Assembly: GCF_006716675.1 (NCBI RefSeq)
Contig: NZ_VFPM01000004.1
Location: 1-64,000 of the forward strand
DNA: 64,000 nt
Reading direction: 5' to 3'
Origin: Humibacillus xanthopallidus
Lineage (GTDB): Bacteria > Actinomycetota > Actinomycetes > Actinomycetales > Dermatophilaceae
Position 1 is the first letter of the stretch, and every line of letters begins with the position of its first letter. The translations under genes were made by a program, and so were the position numbers. Positions 24,001 through 26,851 of this stretch are shown here, in pieces. The notes below the pieces were generated by a model. The model did not search any database. It was not told the DNA's origin and worked only from the letters and a program-made list of their open reading frames with translations.

Positions 24001-26060
24001 CCAAGGCGGTCAATGCGAAGGACCCGCTGAAGCCGACACGCTACGAGGACGCGAACGATGCGCCCGGGCCCGTGCTGCTGGCCGGCTCGGCCGTCGTGTG
24101 GACCTACCTCGTGAGCAACCTCGGAACGACCCCGGTCGACGTCACGGGGGTGCAGGACGACAACGGCACGGGCAACGCCAACCTCGGCTTCGTCGTCGAC
24201 CCCGTCGACGCGGGCGACGGCCACGTCGTCGGCGACACGAACAAGAACGGCCTGCTCGACCCGGGCGAGACCTGGCTCTTCCGGGCTACCGGCACCGTGC
24301 CGCTCGGCGCCTACAAGAACACCGCGACCGTCACCGGCGTCGTCGTCGGACAGCCCGTGCACGAGGAGCTGACCGCGACCGACGTCGCCAACCTCCTTGG
24401 CACGCGCGGCGGCATCGAGGTGCAGAAGTTCCTCCGCGGCCTCCGCTCCACCGACCCCGCGACCCCGGTGCTCGTCGCCGCCGGGAGCACCGCCCGCTGG
24501 ACGTATGCCGTCCGCAACACCGAGGCGACCCCGCTCGCCAACGTCGTCATCGTCGACGACAACGGCACGCCGGCGAACCCCGCCGACGACCTGACTCCGA
24601 CACCCGTGCTCGCGACCGGCACGGCATACAACGTCGGTGACACGAACCACGACGGGCTGCTCGACCCGACGGAGACGTGGCTCTACGAGCTGTCACGCAC
24701 CATGGTCTACGGCCCGTTCGTCAACGTCGTGCGCGTCGGCGGCAGCCTGACGACCAGCTCCGGCACGGTCACCGTCTGGGACGACGACCTGCACTACTCC
24801 CTCGGCGTGACGCCGCAGATCACCGTCGTCAAGGCCGTCAACGCCTTCGACCCGTTCCGCCCGACCCCTGTCGAGGACGCCAACACCCAGCCGGCGAAGG
24901 AGCTGCTCGTCGGGTCGACCGCGACGTGGACCTACGTCGTGCGCAACACCGGCAACGTCGCCGTCGTCATGTCGACGATCCGTGACGACAACGGCACGCC
25001 GAGCACCACGGCCGACGACTTCACGCCGGTCTACGTCAGCGGCGACACCAACGCCAACGGTCTGCTCGACATCGGCGAGGCCTGGCTCTACTCCGCGACG
25101 ACGGTCGTGCGCAGCGGCGGCTACCTCAACACCTCACGGGCCACGGTCGACGAGCCGATCACCTCGCAGACGGCGAGCGCGAGCGACGTCGCCGGCTACT
25201 ACGGCAACGGCTACGCCGAGGGGTTGACGCCCGGCTACTGGAAGAACCACACGGCCAGCTGGCCCACGTGGAGCGACGGCACCCAGGTGTGGCGCACCGA
25301 CCAGCTCGTGGGCTCCATCTTCACCGCGGCGCCGGAGCCGAACCGCAGCATGACCCTCTTCGACGCCCTCAACGACGGAGGCGGCAACGTCGAGGCCCTG
25401 CTGCGCCACGCGATCTCGGCACTGCTCTCGACCGGCAGCCAGTTCATCTCCTACCCGGTGAGCGCCCGGTGGATCGTCGACCAGGTCAACGCAGCCCTGG
25501 CGAGCGGGGACCCGACGCGCATCGAGAACCTCAAGAACCAGCTCGCCGCGTGGAACCAGCTCGAGGCCAACGTCACGCCGCCCAACGTCGCGCAGACGCT
25601 CGTCGCGGCCACGACCTCATCGACGTCGACCTCGACGCTGACGGTCACGGCTGCGACGGTGAGCACCGTGGCGGCCACCGCGGCGGCCCAGTGGATGGCC
25701 GCCGGCGCGCCGAGCGACCTGCTCTCCCGCGTGAGCTTCGTCGTCGCCGACCTGCCTGCGGGCGTCCTCGCCCAGACCGTCGGCAACGTCATCTACATCG
25801 ACCGTGACGCCGCCGGATTCGGTTGGTACACCTCGACATCCGGCTCGCTCTTCACGACGACCAACTCGTCCGGAGACCTCGTCGCGCCGAAGGGTTCGCT
25901 CGCCGACGGGCGCATGGACCTGCTCACGGTGCTGCTGCACGAGCTGGGCCACCTGCTCGGGCTGACCAACAACGACGCTGCGGGACCCGGCCGCGTCATG
26001 GTCGGATCCCTGCCGTCAGGAGTGCGCCGCACCCTCCCCGCGGGCTACCTCCTCCCCTGA
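3..26060 (+). CDS. Giant secreted RTX/beta-solenoid repeat protein, 5' end off window
   Basis: The frame is open from base 3 to the TGA at 26058-26060 (8,685 residues). The repeat pattern already runs at base 3, so the GTG at 138 is internal and the true start, signal peptide and export route lie outside. In order: glycine/alanine/threonine/valine-rich repeats with alternating beta-strand character (3-13300), interrupted by carbohydrate-binding-like modules (4701-5220) and GFxxGQxVxY modules (about 2815-3350 and 8600-9650); degenerate GGxGxD units and SFLxDGFxxGQ modules (13350-17840); RTX block (18190-21120); nine DUF11-like repeats (21405-25215); a GYWKNH segment; and a C-terminal HELGH motif. 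It is best read as an extracellular, calcium-dependent adhesin or surface-layer protein. There is no LPXTG signal at the C-terminus. RTX proteins are classically exported by type I systems in Gram-negatives, so presence in a monoderm is notable. The exact role is unknown. Confidence 0.85.
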   Translation, partial: AEAGAKGGTAVSPAVALIVNSGESTTARLGTGPAIDINGALTIEAVHTSDLTETQANGDVKATNVGVGMAIALPIVIGWTTLAELSRSATVDSASITAESRIAALAQANASSVGQAKTSTTKTADATATDTVKNDPNAGGKGADAPPKANDAAKAGSSASSAQSGQGSSSVGIAAAFGVVWVQSTNIARVVNGVTIDAAGPITVGAYQLTDITSRGTGTSLNTDANSTGFGIGVGFAHLDIASSALVGTGTTLSGDAITVEATTPLDETTGLPLGNAVTVWGIAAAGGKGDPQIAGSAGIIVVKYVTTASVGAGSTLTSTGDLTVRATNPMGMQNLALAAGLASNGQGVGAAIAITVLTAVTTTALIDSSAATPTTTNASGATTVEATAHLSPLPFDIIHDLLSEFADTIKSLPVLGMDSLQTPPFSSVALGGGAGSGDLGVGGSFVVIVGNRSTSARIGTAALVNQTDHGDTGQSVTVLARDDVSTIAIAGGIGLSTKGTGVGVAVIVAVTNQDVRAGIANGAKVWAGGDVRVRAIATDPVLAAAASLGVAKQNAAAGSFIVIVQNQGSGAPGTYASLGGGASAADRVTVTAGGDLEVSARSAIDDAGKATTIRLYAGGLAIGAGNAGIGLAASVLVRASRVSATTGQGATLAARAATASTTPGLTVSATQLGDIMLIAIAGGAGKSVGIAGSTTVNVLTDTTTASIGADSQVNQANAGAPGRQDVVVIASDRTTIVAAAGMVAIGGTAGIGAGADVEVITKTTTSSVGDRTRITANGDVVVSAVSSEKITSISVGGAVGGDVAIALNAGVSVMTVTTTATLGASTVVVAGGNVLVTADEVLELLIVAGNVTASGSASVGAGAAVPVLTKTTTATVGDGAKVTAYGLVGRVAHGTVNSGGYTMTQQDPRFDPRGFTDGNPVPQGLDPSDPNHFAIVMPTPHGFSTGQQVIYDNGGGADITGLHDGNTYYVNVLTPTRFTLSLTARGPPLALSLPNALMGESQRLVPTNSAQPTKDASPRFIPAKDVSGNTITLPYSFITPIATGDAVIYSSGGGTPIGGLTDGQTYYAIVLATTGPFGAQQIRLATTRDRAISGLAITLTASAATGTSHSLVPSGVLPAPDPRTTNPQTATLTTQTGFSGVAVTATNSDSINAIGISAGVSGSVAVNVSGTVSVITVTTTASIGASARVNCASESDCSTNVAGADPAQSVIVLAGNSFHQLGIAAAAAGAGSVAAGAGVAVGVIEITTTSSIGNTTVVNAKGDIVVEADASESFVSVAASAAIGGDAGLAGAVGVTVLDLTTSATTGTGVTLRADNNVLVIANDTTDLVLVAASLGAGVWAGLGAGVSVAVVTKTTEAHLGGNNVVVVLAKGAAASGISDGTSTAAGSFGTKSAFHGLAVQADSSEELFGLTAGIAGGFVGIAGGIGVNIFTVVVKAFIAGGTTVNKGTSGIIAGVASGQSVVVAATDYLETLTIAGGVGIGAGGIGGGVDVGVANITVQAYLGVGSDVWADGTVEIDALATKHVQTYAVSLGGGVVGVAGSVTVWTVGTAATNTYQSAVSGPDRGVWSSGTTYEAGDIVSVGGVKYFARSRNVGKNPTSNPTVWVPRAWSSTVTYEAGDVVTYSGKTYAAKTRTVGDTPSSSPGDWALGDQSPTGTSTGSADSLASGGDTNGGSGNGWGSVLGGSGSIEGWVSGTDYVQGQLVSSGGHYYVALTDITNSLVAPETDAASATPSWALSDDNYQVRQLSSTSDASSSVTGASPGGSVASSPFTQPAPPSGTSATIYGSVHAGGDVQVRATDRIDVTSLAGVAAVGLGALGAGVSIVTLGLSTDAGIASTGSVSSGATVGVHAVLDERVDGLAAAGALGGLAISGQVVVITDSSSQSAHIDTGATVPKAVTKIAVDTVATRTISARTFGVSIAAGAVGAAIAVAVISGDTTALVGDVAIGADGAVGGLIVSSTDTIIPTNQAVSVQGGVGAAISGAVAVITYSGSTRAASGAHGTVTIGGLGVSVTATGNHAGIYANTLNIAVSGGVSAGLTLAWATNARSTDAALTSTSNVTTSGAVSVVATAWNEARADAPGGSGGAVSVVIVLPEATVSGHTRAQLDGQASGASVTVRAAATNTASATTVLVSLSVIGGGAGAYAHSVITRDADTSACVGSFSAAGLCTASAADITSGGAVTVRAGRPDTTSTGTALAPTDLACTTSSVNTITNHGTNCASSVASGGAGGILAAATVFVSDASVDAGVRATLTGIVRSSSRTDVTSTGSTSVTAKTVAVSVGGYGALAGSASLASIGQTAGITAVVAATSVASAGTATVAAAGTNTATSTAGVGSGSVGLAIGVTVPTATIAAPVTASFTAGGNVKGLSVTASATDTATVDAATGAVAIAAGAAVKGDAEITGTADTSATVGQGSLTVGSSGITVTATATNTATATAGGGSGGLLGITVILATAVVDAAVSASFDAAMPTGAVATGAVSVTATGTNTATASGVSVAVGLGAGTGVGAEALIGSAAIVSATVGQNAVLRAAGAVTVSASATDKASATGNGGAGGGISISAMIPKAEDRGGAAAAYNGDLLGAASLSVTAESQNQATADLLTVAIGLGAGAGGSACATVGAASTETNCTLEHSDSGTGGAVTATIGGTASITGLGTTIDVGATHTQTAAATAKGGGGGGVAISVLNSYAQVRGTTSASVAAGATIGTTASKAGGLSVTADDTSTATSTSILGAGGVVAGGGSYATSSVTPTVTAFIGTAGTSQTIVLSGDLEISALSHRAESNATAKSYGGGGVSVGVARSNVTTNPTVTAYLARGVDARIGGNATVKAESRSDSGTGALPDTYTANGTHEERAPGGQPGDVVNVANVNLTTNTVYFQSHGLQTGDTVLYIGTSIGGLTTARVYTVIGIDDNYLAFGNTFATGQVNSGDLAGGPGVDPVRDVIRFATPHNFVTGDAVILSGDATLNGSIASGQRLFVRVIDAYRVQLYTSLTAAQAAALTFAPSAASGTTITLGNTFAPGQRVTYQAPAAVAFDPGSVDVTGCPDKDHCYLTDTSANTIMVAPIIGYNTDGSGNPTTPIQTPHSFVSGQKVQYIGSGGTVGGLTSGSFYYVIVVDSYRIQLAASRYEATSHTYNCGTASDPGKTCTDNPVAIPISAPSAGNHWIVPAPIGGLTSGQTYVVTTPNGSGFGLAPITSYAADGSAVAGTPITFSTSETYTIAGKGTFTDTVLFGTQSIWATGLHLTPSCLTDGCSGPTDELRIDLTSVSGGTYGLYQGDRNPLDTTPASPVSLRTLNPPTGDGESRSTAAGGGGAGVGVTVPTADLSNSPTALAYLAGSVTAGGNVTVTSHVETNNTSWVTNGSGGVIAVGVVNASVTVNAKSTALIGSLVTPGAAISGDSAVAQVAGSGANVTAGGDVAVLADSNHLSTDHASSSGGGLVGGYTAGANTTITDRTAAATGAGAQIAGDTVRVNAHSGGAHFLYTHAVMGALFGGTNTFPYYTLTSSDIALLDGIASSGGSVTGRYGVDVRAWHDLLAASLDDHSACYCIGPSLHSGSATVNADAKVFGHQGVVIHAGPRLIPGVNTSSNAPASPLITLPGQPNAAHLVLYVQAENPAGVQSTDGGITQTRLIDWNSDVVVNSGPDPYLLIDSQGKVVKAVNVTVNGVANPDIGTTYSGTIIVGDIRNTGSGDIWMTSNDGTIQGGCASNPPAGTHCWGTFTFHENFRTVTLLNNSAFALVVNDIDVINRTGQPHVTLATSSTASDAIRFDLVQDATPSQVVIDNTGASDLTLRGAITNPLGSTWVHATYGSILAATSRGVPVSGGDAHTTLIQSNIVHVDAERGSIGTAAARLAIDLVQYAAHDLALSVTAGVDAHLDLRTWLRDPTIPDPALAANPAYVVTIDSLVAGGDLDVILRATLWGTGRTGLPGVSVINQHNASLTKTYYSFYHPDAVNCVTTPQAEDCLFAVAVTGGNSHAVKSTYDFATLDSGSGASTPNGSITVAAADDSPSATRINVIGLVAVHGNGTTNVDTNGFITLTATAAASTARRVVVAQAFSPIDPAFVTTSDVTVAFGPNPDLRLGLVRSTDDDVTLTSPASIVDAPVGSAIPPVTGDAAADVVGVDITMTAGTGGPGSIGTDTNFVEIDSSYARYGVLDADAAGVIRITETPSSPAGAYAAATPALAGDLHVDTVTTCVRSSATACADVTLTTTVGSILDGHNSGSGGTTVNVTGNSIDLLALGGSIGTFTDAATGVFTGDLKVDSAKGTGCQATYTLRWFQASAADRAVTATCDIAAQADATIYLTELDGPAAILLARTQAGDIRLTTTETTAPGNDLLVLHSGGTLVREPASPSAVPNVQAVPNGLIEAQAGNVLLLSADDVVTDPSAQILATVASADAGTGNTTDPNRPRTLTGTIDIHGDWHPGVTDATANEGTVIVLRGEVTPGTGGLTRVFGNADDDQIVFDQTLLGGNTRAYGSAVATSPGVFAPAGDGSDTLTVYLLQTMPVAGTTLTLDGQDGTDAYVVWTHGSAGGAYHYVLNVLDSGAPDRGADTLEVHGADSLLGGINPATGLPWTTDDIFLLRSSSYIPGESSARPSVYCGTTATAACANHSGYVSVLHPAALGGLDPLTVARLSAHLGVVERINYDNAVNGRFAVLGHGGNDHFAVDDTVAVATLDGGAGNDSFQIGQVYGMRRDDAHSGLSPPDWFATIATTRGYLSVGSSAPIVAQGGSGDDSFTVYSNHAALRLEGNDGNDLFAVQAFALAQTRTDGSIIMGPLFTGAVTITSATSTISRSSGSFLTDGFAVGQTLVVKGAGALNDNTTTTAYVISAVTATTITLARTLTTVPPLRTSGTFAGVSLSSGPLARSGLTIAAGATAGTSTITRSSGSFLTDGFLVGQTVALAGTGTGNDNLAGVPYVVTAVTALTLTVSSVLTPGSFADATVSGVLPSPKLTSGFSTAAQTDIRTGNGNNQVQYNINAPVSVDGGTGFNKLVVLGTEFADHIVVTATAIYGAGIQVSFRNIQVVEVDALQGDDTIDVLSTAPGVATRVLGGLGSDVINVAGDVVGDVVSRDPNGSSATINHLVLSSDADYNAIIAAGLNVSVARPSQGVVIVTESGGFSSVRRQDNGTAIGTVDSHGVRLAKAPTSDVWITVSAAASPREQRPYDALHPFDQGNPFGDTVYVCTTSAAVCATAAGYFHTVYDELGVAHLVPNRAAVLHFTSANWQTTQTVWFAAANDTLPQGTIVMAISHTVISADPVFAGAVVRNVEVTVIDNLTPDVVVTQLDNGAPDTNTTVIKGTPTTRLTDTFTVQPSSQPSGTVTYVLTPSDARILLSSSDARFALGPVVGGVQTYRVTICVVCAAGIPGWTVPVLITVTAVDNFLVQDPHHTMVAITVDGTVSGRDATYDQVTGSLDVLVLDDNSPGVYVKQSGGTTVVSLPDGSTAGITDTYAVRLLKAPKAAVSIGIVTDGQTSIVTDPTCGSGILGKVCLAAVGRLAAKELFRGNVTISGATLSRAAGSELGSFLADGFRTGQKLLVTGAGASSNTIATAYTIVGVTAGTITLSSALPAGGTFTGVSLQRVAPAGLFTGAVTWDPTAKVLSRTDGVSWLDNGFLEGQLVQVAGVSGTFKIQSIFGTNLEKMSFTVAPTLASGTVSMTQYAAVATFDATNWWVPITVTVAADDAYVLPAGRGDLIVFPKQPHLLSDIRGPLQVDGGTGGLKRGLESAVIAPDEINTPPFGIGQQPSEARQVDVLNIFNDGSRENLSGDLTSTALTGFGMGPSITFPGTTAFGEPNAFPGGISYGTIRTNADGTFSTDGSVSTIESLNILLGEGNDTLTIHSTLVPGADTAEDDKLATGIPALHGGLTAVHGGGNQLLAVTGSFTVTTSGGVGRVTRTDGVAWATAGFAVGNRVNLPGYAVGAFTVTGFADGGATLLLSGPAGGPVLTTATWTDVTVSVYDPKSPETGYARVGGDHIIVLGGGGPTSPLVIFGDTSQDGIWYSGDPTAQTGHLFGPKPTIEPVGNAPNYVFPVAAPFAHAGNDFIDAGALFASVPSGQLPTIGLTIYGGAGQDTIIGSQTGDILAGGSGDDLILGQRGRDLIYGDSGLNVDVITRVLTVVTANASSLQSADSLFAGHDVLIGEGFGSAPSTATGQADNADVIFGDHGQVVQDVQDARTWRLDESTGTFAPDDGVRLQRLQTTLELMHLAVVQPQNGVSDTIEGDLGNDLLLGGGGSDTIWGNAGNDLVFGDHGQVDCTQVQADPGTTGCRIEPAGLPFDVALNNHLFTWTSIYTGPTANWGNDLVTGDSGNDILIGGAGSDRMTGGAGDDDLIGGNTGAPLSAAPGATNAGLPVPGAAGSGGAGGYNAGVDFSAGGVGYGDVYGGTGGTDGPHSACVGAGACTYGDYLDGGSGNDVIAGDNATILRTGTTLSPRFRLLAGTTILSTVDGSAQTTGTNYDGTSTPCEWLDGSASAATAAPSCTAYGFQQDPRGAAVRFVTLFDQSFAPNPATFSDSSLAGGAGDDVLFGQLGNDWIQGDASVINDQGGVTVDVQTRDTVNDPRASVEDQAGPGTDGADYVEGNGGNDVVYGGLGQDDLVGGSSTMFGLVSRDQRPDGTDSIYGGAGTRVGINDLGDLSATGHAHDADAILGDNGNLYRLVGARGSVTTDANGTTKAALAFLAFTYDNYSSVERIVPRAWTLLDYTYRTAAAGDIGGADLVHGEGGDDLVIGQVGNDVLFGDGQHDTVIGSTGNDRIYGGTGDDALIGDDGYYKTSRNGLTEPLWDVTVAHATNVLEAIPGPFTQALTYPVGELFHEARLFVYPSADATATGYADIVYGGLGNDWIHGNEGDDAISGAEALPFFFSDLQQSMILSRWGINPADPLRYDPATTKFADYNADDPWSKIFDCTDGTRDIGLTGTCAAGQKVDFFLNFTPFVLDAAGQPMRDAAGGFLKSDDGCDIVYGDVGNDWLVGGTDTNWLFGGFGDDLLQSSPYLEVDGGTNRQPVPERWSAPTFAYGGSGRDVLIAGTGRARMFDWGGEFNSFVVPFAPFGAPVVNRSFSPWIQDFIRALSVAGGMDMTFAPATPLDELSLSTPKDSFWNAQHGGPRDPQPGNVGGVQIDYRGLVDLGADCPCHPGIVIAVNGAVNAANPLAPTTIEDADVPPGRLLPPGGSLALTYLVTNPGTTSLQVLSVTDDNATASTADDVHPRYVSGDANGNQLLDPGEVWYYTAVGVAGAPQTALPGDHQHVVTVQGYDPVASTLVTAADPTNYSTSPRLVSIAKDLNAVNILNPSVTEQADTTATAPRLAAGSPVRWTYRLTTTSLTPVTVVSVTDDNGTPGVAGDDWAPLPLTTVFAGSTFNVGDTNYDGLLGVGETWLYTSAGVAAAPTTAQVGWFTNTVRLAARGADGSDYGDSNQAIYLGTTGLGLVKAVNAVDPLRPTAAEDANTTGPTVAVGSTVRFTYVVSNTSAGPMTVTGLVDDNATPGNPADDARLGAGIAPVLGTGGYNVGDTNANGVLDPGEGWLYAWSRMAGQTGDFTNTAIVTAVNAAGLPVTGTDLAHYSVAGGKVEIQTAVNAVVPLAPTGAEDADTPPGALLAVGATAVFTYRVINTGFVPLKITSVTDSNGFTPKAVTVTVGGVAYNTGDTNRDGLLDLTEVWLYTSAGAKTITAAAGLYTSISTVTAQACLAGPASCGGTALSSQDPTYFTAYTVGISVKKAVNAANPLAPTAAEDANDPTNPRYLRNGTPLVFTYLVTRTTNVKIPASAIVLIDDNGTPTDPSDDFRPVYVSGDGNGSGTLDGSEVWLYTSAGLGTRLATEGPHVNVATVTAKVGNVTYGSVDVAWYRGFDLGVVVKKATNAVDPLHPTVLEEGDDTAHQLYLEIGTPVVWTYRVTNPGTAGVQVAAFVDDRGTAGTADDFTPLPVLAAGTSFNTGDTNTNGLLDPGETWLYTSAGVARAAYAAVAGQFVSSASVTVREPRSGATASSSDPSLHYGALNRIVITKAVNAKDPLKPTRYEDANDAPGPVLLAGSAVVWTYLVSNLGTTPVDVTGVQDDNGTGNANLGFVVDPVDAGDGHVVGDTNKNGLLDPGETWLFRATGTVPLGAYKNTATVTGVVVGQPVHEELTATDVANLLGTRGGIEVQKFLRGLRSTDPATPVLVAAGSTARWTYAVRNTEATPLANVVIVDDNGTPANPADDLTPTPVLATGTAYNVGDTNHDGLLDPTETWLYELSRTMVYGPFVNVVRVGGSLTTSSGTVTVWDDDLHYSLGVTPQITVVKAVNAFDPFRPTPVEDANTQPAKELLVGSTATWTYVVRNTGNVAVVMSTIRDDNGTPSTTADDFTPVYVSGDTNANGLLDIGEAWLYSATTVVRSGGYLNTSRATVDEPITSQTASASDVAGYYGNGYAEGLTPGYWKNHTASWPTWSDGTQVWRTDQLVGSIFTAAPEPNRSMTLFDALNDGGGNVEALLRHAISALLSTGSQFISYPVSARWIVDQVNAALASGDPTRIENLKNQLAAWNQLEANVTPPNVAQTLVAATTSSTSTSTLTVTAATVSTVAATAAAQWMAAGAPSDLLSRVSFVVADLPAGVLAQTVGNVIYIDRDAAGFGWYTSTSGSLFTTTNSSGDLVAPKGSLADGRMDLLTVLLHELGHLLGLTNNDAAGPGRVMVGSLPSGVRRTLPAGYLLP
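4701..5220 (+). other. Three carbohydrate-binding-like (CBM5/12-type) modules inside the giant protein
   Basis: Two adjacent modules read W-S-S-G/T-x-T-Y-E-A-G-D-x-V, then a G-x-x-Y-x-A core and a closing P-x-x-W. This is the aromatic-rich pattern of chitin/cellulose-binding CBM5/12 domains. A third, more divergent one follows a Gly/Ser-rich linker (W-V-S-G-T-D-Y-V-Q-G to S-W-A-L). Their tryptophans and tyrosines stand out in an otherwise aromatic-poor region. Glycan binding is inferred from the family, not shown. Confidence 0.65.
18190..21120 (+). repeat. RTX (hemolysin-type) calcium-binding repeat block
   Basis: Repeated G-G-x-G-x-D-x-(L/I/V)-x nonapeptides occur in clusters near 18200-18320, 18660-18760, 18900-19010, 19215-19260, 19550-19610, 19730-19800, 20150-20310, 20500-20570 and 20880-20970. 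They are separated by non-repeat spacers of tens to about 150 residues. In known RTX proteins these nonapeptides form a calcium-stabilised parallel beta-roll that folds after export. The interrupted layout is looser than a classical contiguous RTX block. Confidence 0.85.
21405..25215 (+). repeat. Nine DUF11-like Ig-fold repeats, each with an EF-hand-type loop
   Basis: Nine units of about 135-145 residues begin with variants of K-A-V-N-A-x-D-P-L-x-P-T-x-x-E-D-A-N. They continue with W-T-Y-x-V-x-N-T-G and D-D-N-G-T, then a 12-residue loop of the form D-x-N-x-(N/D)-G-x-L-D-x-x-E followed by W-L-Y. Unit starts are near 21410, 21825, 22265, 22700, 23130, 23545, 23990, 24410 and 24820. Unit eight has a degenerate opening. 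The loop matches the canonical EF-hand/dockerin spacing, so each unit probably binds calcium. DUF11-type repeats typically form stalks on surface proteins. Confidence 0.75.
25220..26060 (+). other. C-terminal GYWKNH segment and metzincin-like domain of the giant protein
   Basis: After the last DUF11-like repeat the protein reads T-P-G-Y-W-K-N-H, a motif seen in secreted bacterial proteins, then a helical stretch and a Thr/Ser-rich linker. The final 110 residues carry H-E-L-G-H-L-L-G-L (25938-25964) followed by T-N-N-D and a V-M-V-G-S-L-P-S-G-V-R-R tail. That resembles a zinc metalloprotease motif plus Met-turn, but the third metal ligand expected three residues after the glycine (HExxHxxGxxH) is asparagine. 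The domain may be inactive or use another ligand. There is no sorting signal after it. Confidence 0.6.
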
Positions 26061-26085
26061 TCGAGAGAGCACTTCGTCGGCCTCC
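26059..26085. repeat. Truncated left-arm copy of the 77-bp palindromic repeat
   Basis: Directly overlapping the TGA stop of the giant gene, GATCGAGAGAGCACTTCGTC closely matches the left arm of the full palindromic copies at 26091 and 27619 with a few substitutions. No matching right arm follows before the next copy starts, so it looks like a broken member of the same family. Confidence 0.6.
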
Positions 26086-26090
26086 ACACC

Positions 26091-26166
26091 GATCGAAAGA
26101 GCAGGTCGTCGCCCTCCCACGTGTCCGCGCGGACCCGCTCGACGGCGACGAACCGCTCTTTCGATC
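26091..26166. repeat. 77-bp-class palindromic intergenic repeat, copy 1
   Basis: A 23-bp left arm (26091-26113, GATCGAAAGAGCAGGTCGTC...) pairs with a right arm at 26144-26166 (...CGCTCTTTCGATC) with two mismatches, around a 30-bp centre. The same arms and a related centre recur at 27619-27690 in the same orientation, so this is a dispersed family rather than a lone terminator. It resembles REP-type elements in size and hairpin form. No transposase for it is in the window. Confidence 0.7.
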
Positions 26167-26177
26167 GGGGCGCAGAG

Positions 26178-26220
26178 AGAGGCCGTATGCCGCTGGGTGG
26201 GACAGCGGCATACGGCCTCT
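26178..26220. terminator. Bidirectional hairpin terminator between convergent genes
   Basis: A perfect 18-bp stem (26178-26195 with 26203-26220) around a 7-nt loop lies between the convergent ends of the giant gene (26060) and the antitoxin-like gene (26235). There is no clear U-tract, as is common in actinobacteria. Both arms contain the frequent word GTATGCCG/CGGCATAC. Confidence 0.75.
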
Positions 26221-26234
26221 GGGGGGTGCCGGCC

Positions 26235-26603
26235 TCAGCTGGGGGAGCCGGCGGGGGTGTCCTCGTCGAACGCGGAATGACGGTCGTCGGGCACCGCGGA
26301 CGAAGGCGGGGTGGGAGGGGCCTTCGGGCCGGTGTTGTGCTCGACGAGCTTGTCAATGCCCTTGTCGACCGAGGCACGAACCTTGGTCACGGTCTCGGCG
26401 TGCTTGCCGCCGTTGGTCTGGACGAGCTTGGCCTCGGCCTTGTCGAGCGCCTCGTCGACCTTGGGCCGGTTGTCCTGGGCGAGTCCCGCCACGAGGGTCA
26501 CGGCCTCCTTGATGACGTCGGCGACCGCGTCACCGAAGTCCTTCGCCTTCTCCTGCAGGTGGACCTCGTCCGCCTTGTGCTTGAGCTGCTCACCGAATGC
26601 CAC
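26235..26603 (-). CDS. Rv0909/MT0933-like antitoxin family protein
   Basis: A 122-residue, charged, mostly helical protein. Its middle (K-V-D-E-A-L-D-K-A-E-A-K to T-G/N-G-G-K-H-A-E-T-V-x-K-V) matches the short MT0933/Rv0909 antitoxin-like family, in which K-V-D-x-A-x-D-K-A and G-G-K-Y-A-D-x-V are typical. The C-terminus is Pro-rich and acidic. I chose the GTG at 26603 because AAGGAG lies a few bases upstream; the ATG at 26621 has no such site and would place that RBS inside the gene. No toxin gene adjoins it: the next gene is an SDR on the other strand. Family members are often solitary and their antitoxin role is mostly unproven. Confidence 0.55.
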   Translation of the reverse strand: MAFGEQLKHKADEVHLQEKAKDFGDAVADVIKEAVTLVAGLAQDNRPKVDEALDKAEAKLVQTNGGKHAETVTKVRASVDKGIDKLVEHNTGPKAPPTPPSSAVPDDRHSAFDEDTPAGSPS

Positions 26604-26851
26604 GGTGTCTCCTTCATGCATGGCACAACCGATCGTCGTGCTCGCTGCCTCCAGAGTCGTACCCTCCGGGCCGGTTTCGCTACCGGGGTCGACCCGGATT
26701 CGACCCGGATTCGGTCCCTGAGAGCCGGGCGTCCCTCCTGCGTGTCTCGTTCGTCACACGGGCCCCGTTTGTGACGGGTAGAACTGCGTCGCAGCCGCCG
26801 CCTCGCCACGATGGAGAGAACAACAACGGGAGCCCGAACCGAATCGAAGTG

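Noticed and set aside
26753..26776. GTCACA...TGTGAC inverted repeat upstream of the SDR gene as an operator
   Set aside because: The arms are imperfect by an insertion and there is only one copy, too weak to list as a site.
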